DNA of 64,000 bases, taken from Daphnia pulex (Eukaryota; Arthropoda; Branchiopoda; Diplostraca; Daphniidae). Within the stretch, counting starts at the first letter, position 1; the number at the start of each line of letters is the position of its first letter. A program made the translations under genes and the position numbers. The notes beneath the pieces were generated by a model. That model was not told the origin of the DNA and made no database searches. It saw only the letters and a list, made by a program, of their open reading frames with translations. Of the stretch, positions 46,201 through 59,119 are shown piece by piece. The stretch is from positions 1,860,001 through 1,924,000 of the forward strand of contig NC_060020.1 of assembly GCF_021134715.1 (NCBI RefSeq), given 5' to 3'.

Positions 46201-49200
46201 TAATTTCAATTACGCGCGGTGAACTATACGAAATTCCTGCATAATAATCCCAAAGAAATGATTATTATTCGCTGAATGAGAATGAAATAATAAATAAATC
46301 AAAAAATATTTCCGTTGTATAAGAACTGAAGTATTTAGATATTTAACATAAATCTATACTAACTTTCTCTGACGTGTGTATTTATCAAGTCCCGAACTGA
46401 TCCCACCACCATCTCTCCTACGGTATCTCTTTTCCGCTCTTTTCGCCCACCAAACATCACACAGACGCACTGCTCGTCTTATTCTTTACCTTTTTTCGTA
46501 TTGACATAAAGGCTTCCGAGCATGTAAATGTGCTTGTTGATTCGTTGCATACATATATATATAATATATATATAGCACGCCCAGCACGGGAGATGTGTGT
46601 CGTGTATGCACATATATTTCGGAATATAATATTGTCGGCGTCCTGCGCACTAGGCTGCGGGGTAAGAAAAAAAGTGTGGATGATGCACATAGAGAGAAAG
46701 AGAGAGAGAGCTGGGCGGACTGCTGATCCGATTCAAAGGAAAACCAGATGATACTTTTCTTTGTATCTATGCAATTATTTACGTTGCAGGGCCAAGTGAT
46801 GCATCAATATCCAAAGCTGATGCTGCTCTCTCTCTGCCCGCTAACAGCGTGCTGCCATATATACCCGCTGCTGTGGTTACCTTTGTTATACAAACCAGCA
46901 GTTTCAACGATATTACATGACTGTTGTTTTTCTTTTTCTTCTTCTTCTCCAAAGTTCGAGAAAAACGAAGAAGACGAATCATTAATATTAGATTATATCT
47001 ACTTAAGTTTTCGTCCCTATGTTGTATATAATTGCTTATTAAAAGCCAAAATATTATAAACGTCATTCAGGATTCATTTGCGATGATTTCCCTGTTCCTC
47101 GTGCACTTTCGGTTGGCTTGTCTTATATAATAGGCTTTATACGTACTGTACATTAGGTTGGACTAGATTCCAAGAGGGTCGGGCTGTAGAATTTGAACTC
47201 TATTAATTTAAATGTCTAATCTATACGCGCGGCTATGTCCGTCGGACCAACTTGGCGCGGCATTTGCCGCGTGTAAGCCCTCAACAGTGCTTACGGCGTT
47301 ACAATACCGTGAGAATTCAAACTTGAATGGACCAACGCCAGGACTAGTTTTGCTATATGATAGACTGTATTATACTGTAATATCATCACCGTCGCGCGCT
47401 CGTCATAAGTTGCGAGGTTAATATAGGACAAGTTATGTATCGCTGTATATAATACAAGTTGAGATATAGACCTAGAACCTTAGGCGGCAGAGCGAATGTC
47501 GTGATTTATTAGAAGGTCAAGACGAATTTATGGCCCAAAAGTGTCTTCATCTATAGAGTGAAAGTGGGCCAGTTTCTTATTTTTTTGAAAAATAAGAGAG
47601 TAATAAGATGTTCATAGTGACTTTGGTGGTTGCAGACTTCTATTACCGCTTATTTATTCCGTCAAAAGCGTGTATAGTATATTGCCCGTCTGTTTCATCT
47701 GACTCGATCTCGATCCCAGTCGCAGCAGCAAACAAGTTTCCGTTTTTTTTCTTCTTCTTTGATCCGAGCAACTGCTGCACCCAACACATTTCATCCGCGT
47801 TTTTCCTGTCATACAATTCACGACTCGCCCCAATATAATATACTCACAGGTACATACATATAGGCCAGCGGCAGCAGGCTCTCTCTCTATTGACACACGA
47901 AAGTGATGGGCCGTCTCCAATTTTGTCCAGCTCTATTTATATATACTTTCTCCGGTTGGGTCGTACATACACATTCAGGTCCTTACCCCGAAACACTTTT
48001 ATTGCGTTAGTTGTAAACACGGCAGCAGAGGAAACGAAGACGAGGTGAAGCTGGCAAAATGTTGGAAGATTCTTTTCGTGCGCACACACGAAGAGATTCA
48101 ATATGTATGTATACTTTCTCCGGATGTTCCCAATTCAATATTTTAAAAATATACATAGCTACCGCCCTATGCAGTCAGTTCCGGTTCAACTTTGTTCCTC
48201 CACTTCTGCGGAAAATCAAAGGAAAAATGGAGGTTTGATATTTGCAATAAATAATTGGACGACCAAAAGTGCGTAATCATTAAAATGTATCGTCTGTCGC
48301 CATGGACGTATGGTGAATGCACGGCCTTGTTAGTGGGACTGTGTGTTTTTTGTCTGGCGTGTTGAGTGTACCGTGCACGATCGTATCAGACAATTGTGTG
48401 TATATATACACATAGACGTTGTTCAATCAGTGCATCGATGTATATTCTTTTGTAGCTATACAAAAGGACGCGTACGCGGGATGAATATCTCTCCCTAACT
48501 GTCTCCCTTATTTATATATTTTCTGTTACCTTGCTGCTTTTTGATTGCTAAAAGAAAAGCCAAACCCCCAGTCTGTATCACAAAAGCGGTGTCCAGTATA
48601 TATGTAGGCCGGGCCCAATAATATCCGTGTGGGCAGCAGGCTGGAACGAGGCGATAACGATGACTTTGATTGGGGGAAGGGAGCCAGCACAACAGACGAA
48701 GAAAACAAAATCAAAAAGAAAAAGTGCTGCGCTGGATATGGGATACTATGGATACTCTGCCCCGTTTATTAATCCCCGACTGTGTGTTGCTCGTTATTTC
48801 ACAAACGATATAGCCAGACAGAAAGAAATCGGAAATAAATGGTAATAATGCCCAACAGGCACCCTGGGAAAACAACCAAACAAAAAATATAGAAAAATAA
48901 CCCACCGAATGTGGAGGATGAAAAACATGTTTTATTCAAATGCGTTAGGTGGGAGGTGAAAGAGCACGTACGCGAGAAAGAAGGAAGGACGAAACAGCGC
49001 GCACTGAGCAAACCAATTTGCCTTTGACGTCATTTCTCAACAGTTGGTTTCCTTTAATAAGGGAATGATGGAATTTTGGAATTCGAAATGTCGACGAATA
49101 TAAGGATATGTCTGTACATATATCCAGTCTAGAAATATTTTTCAATTGAAAGCGGACGCCCATATTTTCCGCGTATATGCGGAGCCAATGTACTCGCCCA

Positions 49201-49938
49201 GAAACTTAACATAGCAGCTCTGGCGATTGATGTATCCATCCCAGGAGCTCAAGCCCTGCTGCGTCTGATGGTCTCCGATATAATGGGCCACTGTATTATG
49301 TGATTGAAGCTGTCTCCGGGGACATATTCAGAGCCCACAGTTCATGAATAATGTAGGGGACAAAAAAAAAAAGCTGCTGGGGTTAACATGGAGAAAATGT
49401 TCAAGTGCCCATTGAAGACGGACATCGTATGCACCACGGCGCGGAATCAAAGGAAACACATGCAAAAACTAGAAAGAAAAAAGAAAAACAAATTGAGGAG
49501 AGACCTGTCAGAGCGGCGACTGTCACAACCCCCGGTCACGTCCTGCGTGCTGTGGATTTACATAGGCCTTCAACATATGTATGTATATAGTCTTTACGTA
49601 AGCTTTTACAGCCTGAACTAAAGGTTATAACCGCCTGTTGGCCGGGTTATATAAATGGAAAAAAAACGAGAGAAATTCAATTCTTTTGTCTCTTTGTGTG
49701 TGTGTTTAATGCGCCCACTTTTGAATGGTCGGACCAGTGAATAATAAAATATTAAAATGAGCTGCGCATCACAGCCAGGAGAAAAGTTCAGTGCAGCGTT
49801 CACAAATTTATGATTTAATATTTTATTTTTTTTTAGGGCATCGTCACTTAAGGTAGTAGCAGTAGATAGATATAGCGTATACATACGTCATATAGCGAGT
49901 ACTGGGCTTGGTGTATGGGGTGGGGTGGGGGATTTGTC
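43222..49938. other. Gene-poor region upstream of the secreted Cys-rich gene
   Basis: No supported coding exon in 6.7 kb. The open frames are short, basic or low complexity and mutually overlapping. Visible are AT-rich alternating tracts (for example 46545-46575 TATATA with dyad symmetry), a GA tract near 46694, and several TATA-like sequences. It may hold enhancers or untranslated exons of the flanking genes. Confidence 0.45.
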
Positions 49939-49945
49939 TATAAAG
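49939..49945 (+). promoter_or_regulatory. Candidate distal TATA box (TATAAAG)
   Basis: TATAAAG follows a G-rich stretch (TGGGGTGGGGG) and precedes GCGCGAGCAGCAGGG. The predicted start is near 49970, 244 bases upstream of the second TATA box. Confidence 0.4.
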
Positions 49946-50182
49946 CGCGAGCAGCAGGGACGGACCGATGACGACGGCGACAGGAGGACGAACGAAAGTC
50001 GCGCCCCCTTTTTGCCACGTCTTTTGGCTGACAGGAAGAAGAGCCAAAGGCTTTGGATGCCGCCCGAGCGGAGTCTCTCCTCTCCGTGGCGCTCTCCTCT
50101 ATCGTCCTCCCACGCGCACAGGCCGCCGAGCCGCTGCTGCCAGCCAGCCTCTTTCTCTCTCGTCTCCTGCGGCTGGCTGGTC

Positions 50183-50190
50183 TATAAAAA
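50183..50190 (+). promoter_or_regulatory. TATA box (TATAAAAA) of the probable Cys-rich gene promoter
   Basis: TATAAAAACCCGG sits in a GC-rich stretch with a likely start near 50213. A GC/CT-rich exon with no long ATG frame runs to a consensus donor at 50555 (GCCAG|GTAATC). The next plausible coding start downstream on this strand is 53011. Confidence 0.55.
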
Positions 50191-50212
50191 CCCGGTCGGC
50201 CGCTGGACGCAA

Positions 50213-50555
50213 AGCAACTCTTGTTTCCTACTTCATCTCGACCGGTGCTGAGCGTGTGCCATTGCCACCCCCCATCACCCACATCACTCCGATCAGAAGA
50301 CTCGTCTTCACTTCTCTCCGCCAGTTTAGATATTCACCTCCTCAATTGTTGGTTAGACTTTCTCTTGACTGTATAGTAGCCACCATCCCTCCCTCCTCCT
50401 CCCCCACCAGCCACATTATTTTTGCCGACCGGTCCCAGACGTTTTTTGAACAGGAGGAATTTGCCACCAGTGTCCGCATCACAGCACAGCTGTTGGAGCG
50501 TCATCCGCCCAATTTCTGTCAACAGGAAACCCACCCGAGCGCCAGCAGCAGCCAG
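50213..50555 (+). other. Probable untranslated first exon
   Basis: From the TATA-predicted start to the donor at 50555/50556. An open frame crosses it but has Pro/Ser-rich composition typical of CT-rich leader DNA. It probably splices over about 2.4 kb to an acceptor shortly before the ATG at 53011 (candidates CAG near 52921-52934). Confidence 0.4.
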
Positions 50556-53010
50556 GTAATCCTAGCAATCTATACATTATTATCCACAAAACACGTTGCA
50601 TTGCGTTGCATCATTTCGATTACGTATCAGCACCTTTTTCTCAAAATCGTGATTTCAACATGCACTCTATCTATTGTTAGATTACGGACCTGTTTATCAA
50701 TGTTTCATTAGATTAAATCACTATACTGTTGCTCCTATTTGGCATCAAGTTAACTTCAACTTGCATTGCTCTCGCAACGAAAATTCAATCACTCCTGCTA
50801 GCAAACTATTTATACATACTATAAAAAGGCTGGGTGATTTTGATACCTCCGAGACTTTGTTGTCGATCAAATTATCCGCGTCTAAGTGCGTTAAGACGCT
50901 GTCTTGATATATAATAGCAGTGAGACTCTCGCGACTTTTTGATACTCTTTGGGAATTTTCAGTTGCAGCGACTTTTTCAGCTTTTTTCTCTCTCGTGCCT
51001 GTGTGTATTGTAGTATAGATAGATTGTCGTGCCAAGGAGCAAAGTGAAGACTATCTCGTTTTTCTTTGAAGCACAGCAACTCCCTCCGTGCCCTTTTATA
51101 TAGAGCAGACTTGAGCTCTGAGCGACAATGAAAAGGAGATCAATCGGATACAGATGAAATAGGTGCAGCGCCTTCTTCTCTATAAGCTTTTTCTTAAGGG
51201 AGGGACGTCTATATACTTACCTCTTTAGTGTATTTTTGCGCCCCCCATCACCACCCCCCGGCAGCAGTTTCCGCCCCGCTGTAATCAAACGTTTCAAATA
51301 AACGGGGCGCGATACTAGATAGATATATATAGGCCTATACTATTATATATAATACGCTGGCTGAGATGCGAATAACCCGAGCGCTGCAGGGCGCACACAG
51401 AGAGAAAAGGAACTTCATTCAAAAAGTCGACACATTTTTCTTCCTTTTCTATCAAAAGAGAAGAATAGATCTGGTTGATCTTGATTTGACACAGACGATT
51501 CGCTTTTCTAGCCAGTCAACTTTTTCCAGGAGATAGGTATTATACTCGTGTGTGTGGGCGTCTCTCATCTGCGGAGATGACAGCATCCTTTTGAGAATGA
51601 CTTTATTTTTTTATTTTTTAACTTTGATGACATCACAATTTAATAGTAAAACTGATGGTTAGATAGCGCGGTGCTGTGGCTCTATTCTCTCGTCGTGACA
51701 TACCTCAAAGCCTATAACCTATACACAAAGATGATGATGGCTGATGGAAAATGTTGAGCCCCGCAGCTGGGATGGAATGTGATTGTAAATAACACACAGC
51801 ACATCACAGGAAAAAGGTTATTATCATATCATGTGCGATTGATAGGAAAAGAATAGATCTGGATCATCATCAACAACGCTTGCACGCATCCATATCCAAC
51901 CATATGGCGGAGCACACGCAGGCCGCGCAAGAATAAGATCCCGCATTGGACATGAAAGGATAGCGCCGGCGACGACACGATCGAGTTGCGTCGATCGGCG
52001 CTGGATGTGCGCGTTATCCCGTGAAGCTCATCATTGCCGATATATAATAAGACGTCCATAATATTTATGTAGGCGGCCATCTGGAAGAATCCATTGCGCT
52101 CCTTTCATTTGTCTTTGGCATCTTCCAGTTTGATCAAATAAACGGCGGGCCGACATATGATGATGGGCACACAGCGGTAGAGCCGGCCGTCGTCTCGGCT
52201 GAAAACGAAAAGCAAATTGATCGCCGTGGCAACTCGAATCTCATTATAGTCATGCCCCTTATTCCCTATTTGGTATAGTTGCTCGTTCAAAGCAAAAAAG
52301 TCGGTGATTGTAATATAGGCGGAGTCGCAAAGAGTTTTGGGGGCAACAACGACAAAAGAAAAAAGAAAACGAAAACTTCCCACAGCACTACGCTATTATA
52401 ACATGTCTAGAGATATCTGCATGTCCCCCATGTTGTTATCTCTCTCTCCTAAAAAAGTTAGAAAAAGAAAAAAGGAAATAAATAAAAATAAAAGATATCT
52501 ACCGGCGACCAATTGAGTTAGACCTTGTCATTATATTATAAATATACTATACACACAGCATCTCCATCTTATATACATAGACGATAATAATAGTAGGTAT
52601 ATATATATGCCATGGCGCGTGTAATTCCTCGGAGATATGAGGCTGGCCTGATGCTGCTGTTTCACTGCGATTTCGACTCTCTCGATCCTGTGACGCGGCT
52701 GGGAGATATAAATCTTGCAATGGTCTCGTCCTCAAAATAGATCTCTCCATATGTCTGTCTCTCTCTAACGACGTCTATATACTTTTTTATTTGGTGTATG
52801 ACAACCTATATATGCCTTGTTATATTATTCCACGCCATTAATGCAAAGCTGTTATTGGCTTTTGCGCTTTTGATTTTTCTTTCCGGGCTGGAAAGCAGAA
52901 ACTCTGCGTTGCTGTTGTCCAGTTTTTCAAGGCAGCTGAAGCGGCGATCTCCTCACCGACTCGAAAGACAAATACCCTAATCTAAAGAGAAGAAAGAAGA
53001 AACGAGCACC

Positions 53011-56000
53011 ATGTACTTAATCTTGGTACGAGCCGCCTGGTTCATCCTGACGGGCCTCATCATGTCGTCGCTTGCCATGGGTAGAATGACTGGCAATAAC
53101 GTGGACGGCAATGAAATCAACGACATTTTCCAGCCATTGCCAGAGGTAGGAGTCTATTTTTTCGTGAATAGAAGAAACGACAATTTTCTATTTTTAATTA
53201 TTTTCTATTTGATTTGGGAAACGGCGATGAAACGCTGAACAGGAGACCAAGCTGCCCGTCTGCACTGGCAACACGATATGCGCCTATCTGCAGGCCAACG
53301 CCCGGGGAATCAACACGCAACCATTGTGCTCCTGCTCAGGTCCCACCCGATGCCCGTTGGTCTGGGACAACGAGGACGGACATTCAATCACTCAAGGATC
53401 AGACCAGTACAAGGTATAGACACACGCTCCATCCAGTATAGTCCCTTATATAGAATAGATAGATATCATATCGCCAGCAGCCAAATGGCAAACAGCAAAT
53501 CTCCGACAATGAGGCGACGAGCGCGAACGTTTTCCTCTTTCATCTCGCCGTCGTTTCGGCGTTTGGCAAGTGAGGAGGATGGCGTCATCTCCGTGAAACA
53601 CCTCAAAAGATCTTGGAGAATAATAATAATACAAAATACAAAATACAAATCAGATCCCCCGGCGGCAGCCACTTGATGTGAAGCAACACACATGTTACTA
53701 CTCGAATTCTTTTGTTGCCACCACAGCAACTCATCAACCCAGATGCTTTTCACATGTCTATATAGACCCTTCTAGTCGATGATGACGTAGACGTGCAACA
53801 ATAGACACGTGTTCCACAAACCCGATGACATTTCAGATCTATACGCACCCCCGCCAATGTACAATATTTGTTACATCCAATCGCTAGATTAATAATGATT
53901 AATGAACCGCGCCGCGGGAGGAGAACTAGAATATTTGCGCAATATGCGTTTATTTGCTGGGCTGGTGTGTTTGTATAAATTAATTAAGACCCGGATTCTG
54001 TGCCATCTTCATGTGTGTATGTATATACCTGCCCTCGGGGAAATTCACGACGGTTTTTTTTTAATTTAATTTTTTGGAGGGGCTATAATCTCGGGAATAA
54101 TATCGTACGGCTCCAATTATATCTACAATATCGCCCAGGCTGACACGCAAACACGAAAGCGACGCAGCAGTGTGCCTAAGCTCCCGTATAATATACAAGT
54201 CAGCAGACGTATAAGCGCTATATAGTTGCTCTCCATGCAGATGCTGTGAGTGTGTGTGTGCACTGTGGGCTGATGTGCCGCCGGCGCTGTATGCGCAAAT
54301 GAATCACACGCGTGGTCCCGCAAATCCCAGCAGCAGCCGTTCTCAGGCGACGCGCTATAATACATACACCCAGCTCTTCTGGCCCAGCAGCTATAGCTCT
54401 CTCCATGCAGTCCAGCTTATAATCTCTTTCGCACGCGACTGCCTGTATCCACGCGTCGAATCACAATCGGGATTTTTTTTTTAGCAAATTCGTTCATTAT
54501 GTAACAGTCGTTACGTATATATAGAGGCCCGTCGTGGTTGGCGGGGCGTGCGTGGGGGGTTTGACATAAACAATTGAAACGCGCAGTGAATGTTGAAACA
54601 AGTCCTTGAATACACGTCAAGCGCTTTTAGGTTCATAATAAAACCGCAGCATAGTATAGCAATCTTGTATTCAATAGACAGCCGAGAGCCGCCGAGGATT
54701 TGTTGTTTGTTTTTTTGTTTCACCCATTGTTATTTCAGGGGAAAAGACAGCAACAAGGGAAAACAAAACAACTGGTAAGTGAAACTGTTCTGGTGCGGGT
54801 GCGTTGTGCAACTGCTGGCGAAAACGCTGCTGCTATGAGGTGGACGAGTTTGATGGTTGCTATTGAGAACACACAAGAGATTATAAGTATATACGTATAT
54901 CGTTGATATTTCACGGCGACAGAAGCGCGGTCCTGGGGGCAAACGTGTCAGCAGTGAAACGGTTCGACAAAAAAGAGAAAAGAAAAGTCTAATGTATCTC
55001 ATAGGCAAACAAGTAAACATGTTGGGCCAAAAGTTTCAAATCTCGGTTAGAAGCTTTTAAGAAAGTCGAGAACGGATAATAGACCCATATTAGATATAAA
55101 AATCTAAGCGCTCTTCAACTTTTTGGAGATTTCTTTTTAACAGGATATGTTACCTCTCTCTAAGTAGCTATTGTATACACACACACACATAGAGAGCCGT
55201 CGTTTGTATATCATCTCTATACCTTGACGACTCTGCACGATATATAGACTTTAATCGGACAAGTTGTAACCTTATTTAGCCGGGGAAAAAAACCCCTTTA
55301 GCTGAAAGCTATTATCGTCGAAAAAGCTTCGATTCGGCGATGCCCTTAAGATATTCCGCTTGACTGATTTCTTGTTCGTTTTTTCCATATTTCACGTTTT
55401 CTTTTTTTATTTTCTTTTCTTTCCTGCGATAACGACGTCGACGACGACAACTTGTTTTTTTGGTGGGGGAAATCAATGAGGACAGTATTGCCGTAAAGCG
55501 CCCACACTGCGCACCTGCCAGCGAGGAATGACGGCCTACACGACGGTGAGCCTCATGTCCAAGTCGACGGGCAGGATGCTGTCGCTCAACGACGTCAATC
55601 ACTGCATCTGCCCCGGCCAGAGCGCCAACTACGACCTCGTCGACAGCCAGTTTGACGACGTCGACGATGACACCGAATCCATGTCGACTACCTACGTCTG
55701 CAACGCGGTAATTATAAACCAAACCAAATCTCTAACCACCGCTATTATTATACGTTTAATGCCCTAGTTATTATTATTATTTTTGATATATGTTTGACGC
55801 AATAAGAAAAACCCTCTTAACGCGCGCACCGGGTGACGAATCATAAAAGAAAGAAATATACCCACAAGCCATTCATCATCGCCTGGCTCCGTATATACTG
55901 TATACGTTGCATTATGTATATGAATGCGGGGACGGTATGAAGGGCGCGGCTCACGGGTGGCGGTTGAGATGCTTTTATAACTCTGCTGCGCCTCATTCAC

Positions 56001-59000
56001 TTTTGCTTTTACATCATGGTATATATATGTACACGTTGAGTGCTTTTTTCTTCCTTCCAGCACTCTTTTGCCGAAACCCCCCCTCGGCGACATGGAATGG
56101 GTTCTTTTTTATACTTTTATACTTGATGACAAACGCCTCTATTACTCTTTGGCTCAAAACCGTGTATGGTTTCCTTGATGAGTGTCGCCTAGCGCGATGA
56201 AAAGGTTCTCATTAATCATAGTCTAGAGACGAAGAGACTCTCTCCATTCAATTAATTTCGCATCTATTTGCTGCTGCTGCTGCTGCCGGCGGCGGCCCGC
56301 TCCGACAATGAAATAGGGATAAACAAAAACTCTGCTGTATACTATAGTACCGTATATAAAATACTATACACAACTCAAAAAAGAAAGGGGCCTCTTTTTT
56401 GAGAGCAGAATGCAGTTTTTTAAAGAATGAGAATTGATCTACAAGGAAATAAATGGTTGAAGAGTCTCATGACACCTTTCGCTTGTCAGAGCTCGGCAAC
56501 CGATTTCTTATTATTATCCATCAGAGAATATATAGATCTCATTGTGTTGATGTGCATGAATGACTTTAGCCCAGTTTTATTTCACGCCGAGTTAAACGTA
56601 TCGCCCTGGTAATAGGACCCATTATTATTTTTTTTTTTAAATGAGCATTCTGTTTCAACAAACGTTTGAAAAGGTAACGTGGGTACGAATATCAACTGTT
56701 GGCATGGACGACGTCATTTTGATTTCTATTACGGCCAAGGGGGAGTAATAAAGAATAAATCTCGAATGGGTGACCGCCCTTTCGGTTTCCCATGCAGCAC
56801 TGGGCACATGTTGATTTATATAAGTTCTGCTACTGCTTCCCACGGGAGGAATGTTTCATCGCCACACAATCTATAATAAAGGCCTGCTGAAATATATGTA
56901 TTAGGTCAGATTGGCATTACCAGTCCTTCAAGTGTAATTTATAGTATGCACATCTATAGCAACCGAATTAAGAAATAGCAGCAGCTGCTTTGATATGATT
57001 GAAAAATGGGGCTCATATATTTCAACAACGACGTCCAGCACCCACTCACGGTGATCAGCATCGACCTTGATTAACGTCGACTCCGTTGTACAGATACAGC
57101 ACGACCAAGTGCGTGTCATCTCCCCGCTGAAAAGTAGTTTTGAATCATTGATAAAAAAAGAAAAAGAAAATTTTGGATTCAAATTTTTTGATTTCCTTAT
57201 TCCAGTTTATTGAGGCGGAGATGAATGTGTCGTTTGAACTCGACCTCCTTGGGAGGTGGGGGGGGGGATGGTCTATGGCGTCGTAATTTTCATTCAATCC
57301 CCTCCCTCGCATATGCACGGGACCAGTCCTCTTATACGTCATAGCTGACTTGGTGGATTTGTTACTAGAAAGTACTTTATAGCATAAATAGACATGGACT
57401 ACTTTCATGCTATATTCTCAAGGGGCATAAAATACTTGACGCCATTATATGTGTGGGACAATTTTTGTCTGTTGTGTTGCTCTTTTTCCATCTTTTGATT
57501 TCATTGTCTCTCTCCCCGGTTGACGACGGGATCACATAAAGGCTCACAGCAGGGCGGGGGGGGGGGGGATTTGCGATCCTCGTGCTGGCGCGCTGGTCGA
57601 CCGAGATTGGACAAGAGAAAACAAAAGAGTCTTCTCCTTCTATAGTCTCTAGATCTTAGACTATACAGTAGGCAGCCGATGCTGTTCAACTCTACCCTAT
57701 AAATATATTGCGCGTGTGTGTGACGTTGCCATATTCGAATGCCATCATAGGGAAAGATTTAAAAAACTTCTATAAATATGAGCTGTCGTGACGTATCATA
57801 AGCTTTCTGTTTTATTTCGTGCGAGGCCGATTTATCTTGCCACTGAATGGACACATACTTTTGGGCGAAAACTCAGTTGACTTTGATTGCATTTGCCCGC
57901 GCGTTCGTTGGCTTTGATTCAATTGATACCTGGACATAGAGATTGTCTGCTGGACGTCGAGCTGTGTGCTATTACTAGGCACCTGTTTGTTATCTTTTAT
58001 CTCACTTTTTTTCTACTTCGCTTCCGGACCGTTATTTATTCGTCTAGACTTGGGCCCCGTATTTTTCGCCAGTTGTGATGACGCACCGGATCCTGTCCGG
58101 AATCAGGGGGAAATATGAAAGAGAGAGAGAGAGAGACCGTCTTATATGCTGAGAACGGTGTAGTCGTATTAACTGCAGCGGATATTGCACATTCTGCATT
58201 CGACCCCTATGTGTGTTTATAGCCAACAACCATCCTTGGGCATCTTCGTCAGGAATATCCTGCTCATTTCGCCAAAGGGGTAAAAGGACAGCAGCCTCGC
58301 TATAGTCCCCACCCGCTATGCTGTTTTAGTCGAAACTCAAACACGGTGGCCAACAAGCCCCAAGAGCCTATCTAACCTACAGAAAATCCGATTGAAATGC
58401 TGGGGGAGAGAATGAAGAAAAGGGCCAACGAGTGGAAGTGAAGAGCGGAACGGACTGATGATGCGCCTAAAAGAACGAGCTATGCTGCTCTGTATTACAA
58501 GCACACACGCTATCTATAGCTCTTGATCTTTGCTCTTACATTTCTTTTTCATTTCGTGTTTCGATTGCTCCGATTGTGTCAACAAAGGCCGGAGGATGAG
58601 CGTCGGAGCGCATTTTGATGAACTTTTTCCACGAATCATTCATCACTGTTTATCCTCTTCTTCTGCGAACCTATATATATAATGATCGATGTCCGAGCTC
58701 TGATTAATTGATGTGCGTGCTATGGGCTCTGAAGAGAAGATGACGTGATATGAAGGTCGTTGAGTCAGCGGACGAATTTTGCCCATTGTGTTGTGATGTT
58801 GTTGATTTTGCCCCATTGTGTATTTTTGTTTGCTTGTTTGTTTTGTTGTTGATTTCCTGTTGTTGTTGTCGTTGCAGCTGAAGACCTGCGGCGGGAGCGA
58901 GGCGTGCAAAGTCATCACGGAGACAGCGACGACATTCCTGGTGAACCCAAAGTGCCGCTGCGCCCACGACGGGACCTGTCCGTCCTCTAGCGCCGGCCTC

Positions 59001-59078
59001 GTCAACAACAACGGCGGTCGCAAAACGGAAACGGTCCGATACGGAAACGGAGCTCTTCACATGATCTACTGCCACTAG
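53011..59078 (+). CDS. Secreted 16-cysteine protein, scoloptoxin(11)-like family, non-venom role likely
   Basis: Four exons (53011-53145, 53243-53413, 55486-55707, 58878-59078), all joined in phase 0, encode 242 residues. A signal peptide (LVRAAWFILTGLIMSSLAMG) is followed by three Cys modules. Exon 2 carries VCTGNTICAY, PLCSCSG and TRCPLVWDNEDGHSI. Exon 3 carries YCRKAPTLRTCQRG, HCICPG and TYVCNA. Exon 4 carries LKTCGGSEACK, KCRCAH, GTCPSS and a final IYCH. Sixteen cysteines suggest eight disulfides. Arthropod proteins of this pattern are often auto-named U-scoloptoxin(11)-like, from centipede venom relatives, but they occur widely in non-venomous arthropods, so an extracellular structural or signalling role is likelier. 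The assignment is from remembered pattern. Introns of 2.07 and 3.17 kb are unusual for this window. A TATA promoter lies at 50183 and AATAAA at 59114. Confidence 0.85.
57556..57568 (+). repeat. Poly-G run (13 G), with a second 10-G run at 57258-57267
   Basis: Two long G homopolymers lie about 300 bases apart in the last intron of the Cys-rich gene. Such runs are error-prone and may form quadruplexes. Confidence 0.8.
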
Positions 59079-59113
59079 ATGGCCGTAGGAGACGGACGGA
59101 TAAGAGCACAAGT

Positions 59114-59119
59114 AATAAA
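59114..59119 (+). terminator. Polyadenylation signal AATAAA
   Basis: Canonical hexamer 36 bases after the stop of the Cys-rich gene, followed by an AAC-rich stretch. Confidence 0.6.

Noticed and set aside
49968-50711. Long plus-strand frame over the promoter and leader of the Cys-rich gene
   Set aside because: Pro/Ser/Arg-rich low-complexity product, no homology recognised. It runs through a TATA box and a splice donor, so it is better explained as an untranslated exon.
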